In this document: positions 63,441 to 64,000 of the stretch, in pieces
How positions within the stretch are numbered: position 1 is the first letter of the stretch
Layout of the letters: every line of letters starts with the position of its first letter
Assembly: GCF_047496725.1 (NCBI RefSeq)
Contig: NC_132984.1
Span: forward strand, 878,501-942,500
From: Anoplolepis gracilipes
Lineage: Eukaryota; Arthropoda; Insecta; Hymenoptera; Formicidae
Direction: 5' to 3'
Length of the DNA stretch: 64,000 bases
Notes under the pieces: model-generated
What the model saw: the letters and a program-made list of their open reading frames with translations, nothing else
Databases searched by the model: none
What the model was told of the DNA's origin: nothing
Program-made: the position numbers and the translations under genes

Positions 63441-64000
63441 GAACGTTCAAGTTGGATCTCTAAAATTTAGACGAAATTAGAGAATGTCGCAAGGAGTCTG
63501 AAATTCTAAAAGTCTCAGAGATGTTTTGCTAGTATTATTTATACAAAGTCTTGTGAGCAGTTTATAAAAAAATATAGTGTATAAGAAAGTTGACAATCTC
63601 TCTTATAAAAGAAACTATCATTTTTTTATATACATATACAATTAGAGAATGCAGTAATTTGTTATTGTGATTTTATTTATATTTTGAATTATACCATAAA
63701 AGTAGTTACAATAATTAAGAGAATAAGTATGTCTTTGTATATATATATGTTGTATATATTGTAAAAATGATGTGTATATATTTGAGAAGTTCATAGTGTG
63801 TAAAAAATTTTCACAAATCTTAAAGGAAGTTATATTTTTAAAATCTTAAAGTATTTTTTATGTTTTTTAAAGCAAGTATATATATTGCACTTATCTAAAA
63901 TTTTTTTTAGACTTATATTTAAAAATTTATCTAATAATCGTACTTAATATTAATCATATTTAATAATTTATATATGTTATAGAATATATATGAGAGAAAG
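63441..64000 (+). other. Frizzled-4-like 3' flank
   Basis: AT-rich 3'UTR-type sequence to the window edge. I see no further gene. Confidence 0.5.

Overview
The window is an AT-rich animal nuclear locus (long A/T runs, abundant microsatellites, GT-AG introns, no operons). Its gene set and architecture point to an insect. Short introns, divergent HCN-like channel genes and gene content (RMI1 and CATIP present) fit a hymenopteran such as an ant, but that placement is inference and no database search was possible. I rebuilt the genes exon by exon by checking that splice phases close and that the protein matches the remembered family layout.

Layout from left to right: HCN-like channel (-, 3' end outside the window); CATIP-like (+); VPS41 (-); mitochondrial thioredoxin (+); C7orf50/WKF-domain protein with an amplified exon pair (-); PIGQ (+); UQCC4/CCSMST1-like (-); DAZAP2 (+, with a 12.9 kb first intron); RMI1 (-); CHMP1 (-); BOLA1 (+); ASH2 (-); frizzled-4-like (+). 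Strand alternates almost perfectly, so most neighbours share a head-to-head promoter (2.7, 12.3, 17.5, 20.9, 45, 53 kb) or a tail-to-tail 3' region. The genes share no pathway; most are housekeeping: endolysosomal traffic (VPS41, CHMP1), mitochondrial redox, Fe-S and respiratory assembly (thioredoxin, BOLA1, UQCC4), GPI anchor synthesis (PIGQ), chromatin and DNA repair (ASH2, RMI1), Wnt signalling (frizzled).

The less ordinary material lies in the non-coding parts. Three divergent promoters carry related inverted-CCAAT palindromes, two of them beside NRF-1-type sites. The C7orf50 gene holds an approximately 490 bp exon-intron unit repeated in tandem. On the strand opposite DAZAP2, two coding-like segments 6 kb apart splice in phase into a 144-residue membrane protein I do not recognise. 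The large DAZAP2 and frizzled introns hold degenerate foldback elements, a shared dispersed repeat and several GC-richer islands.
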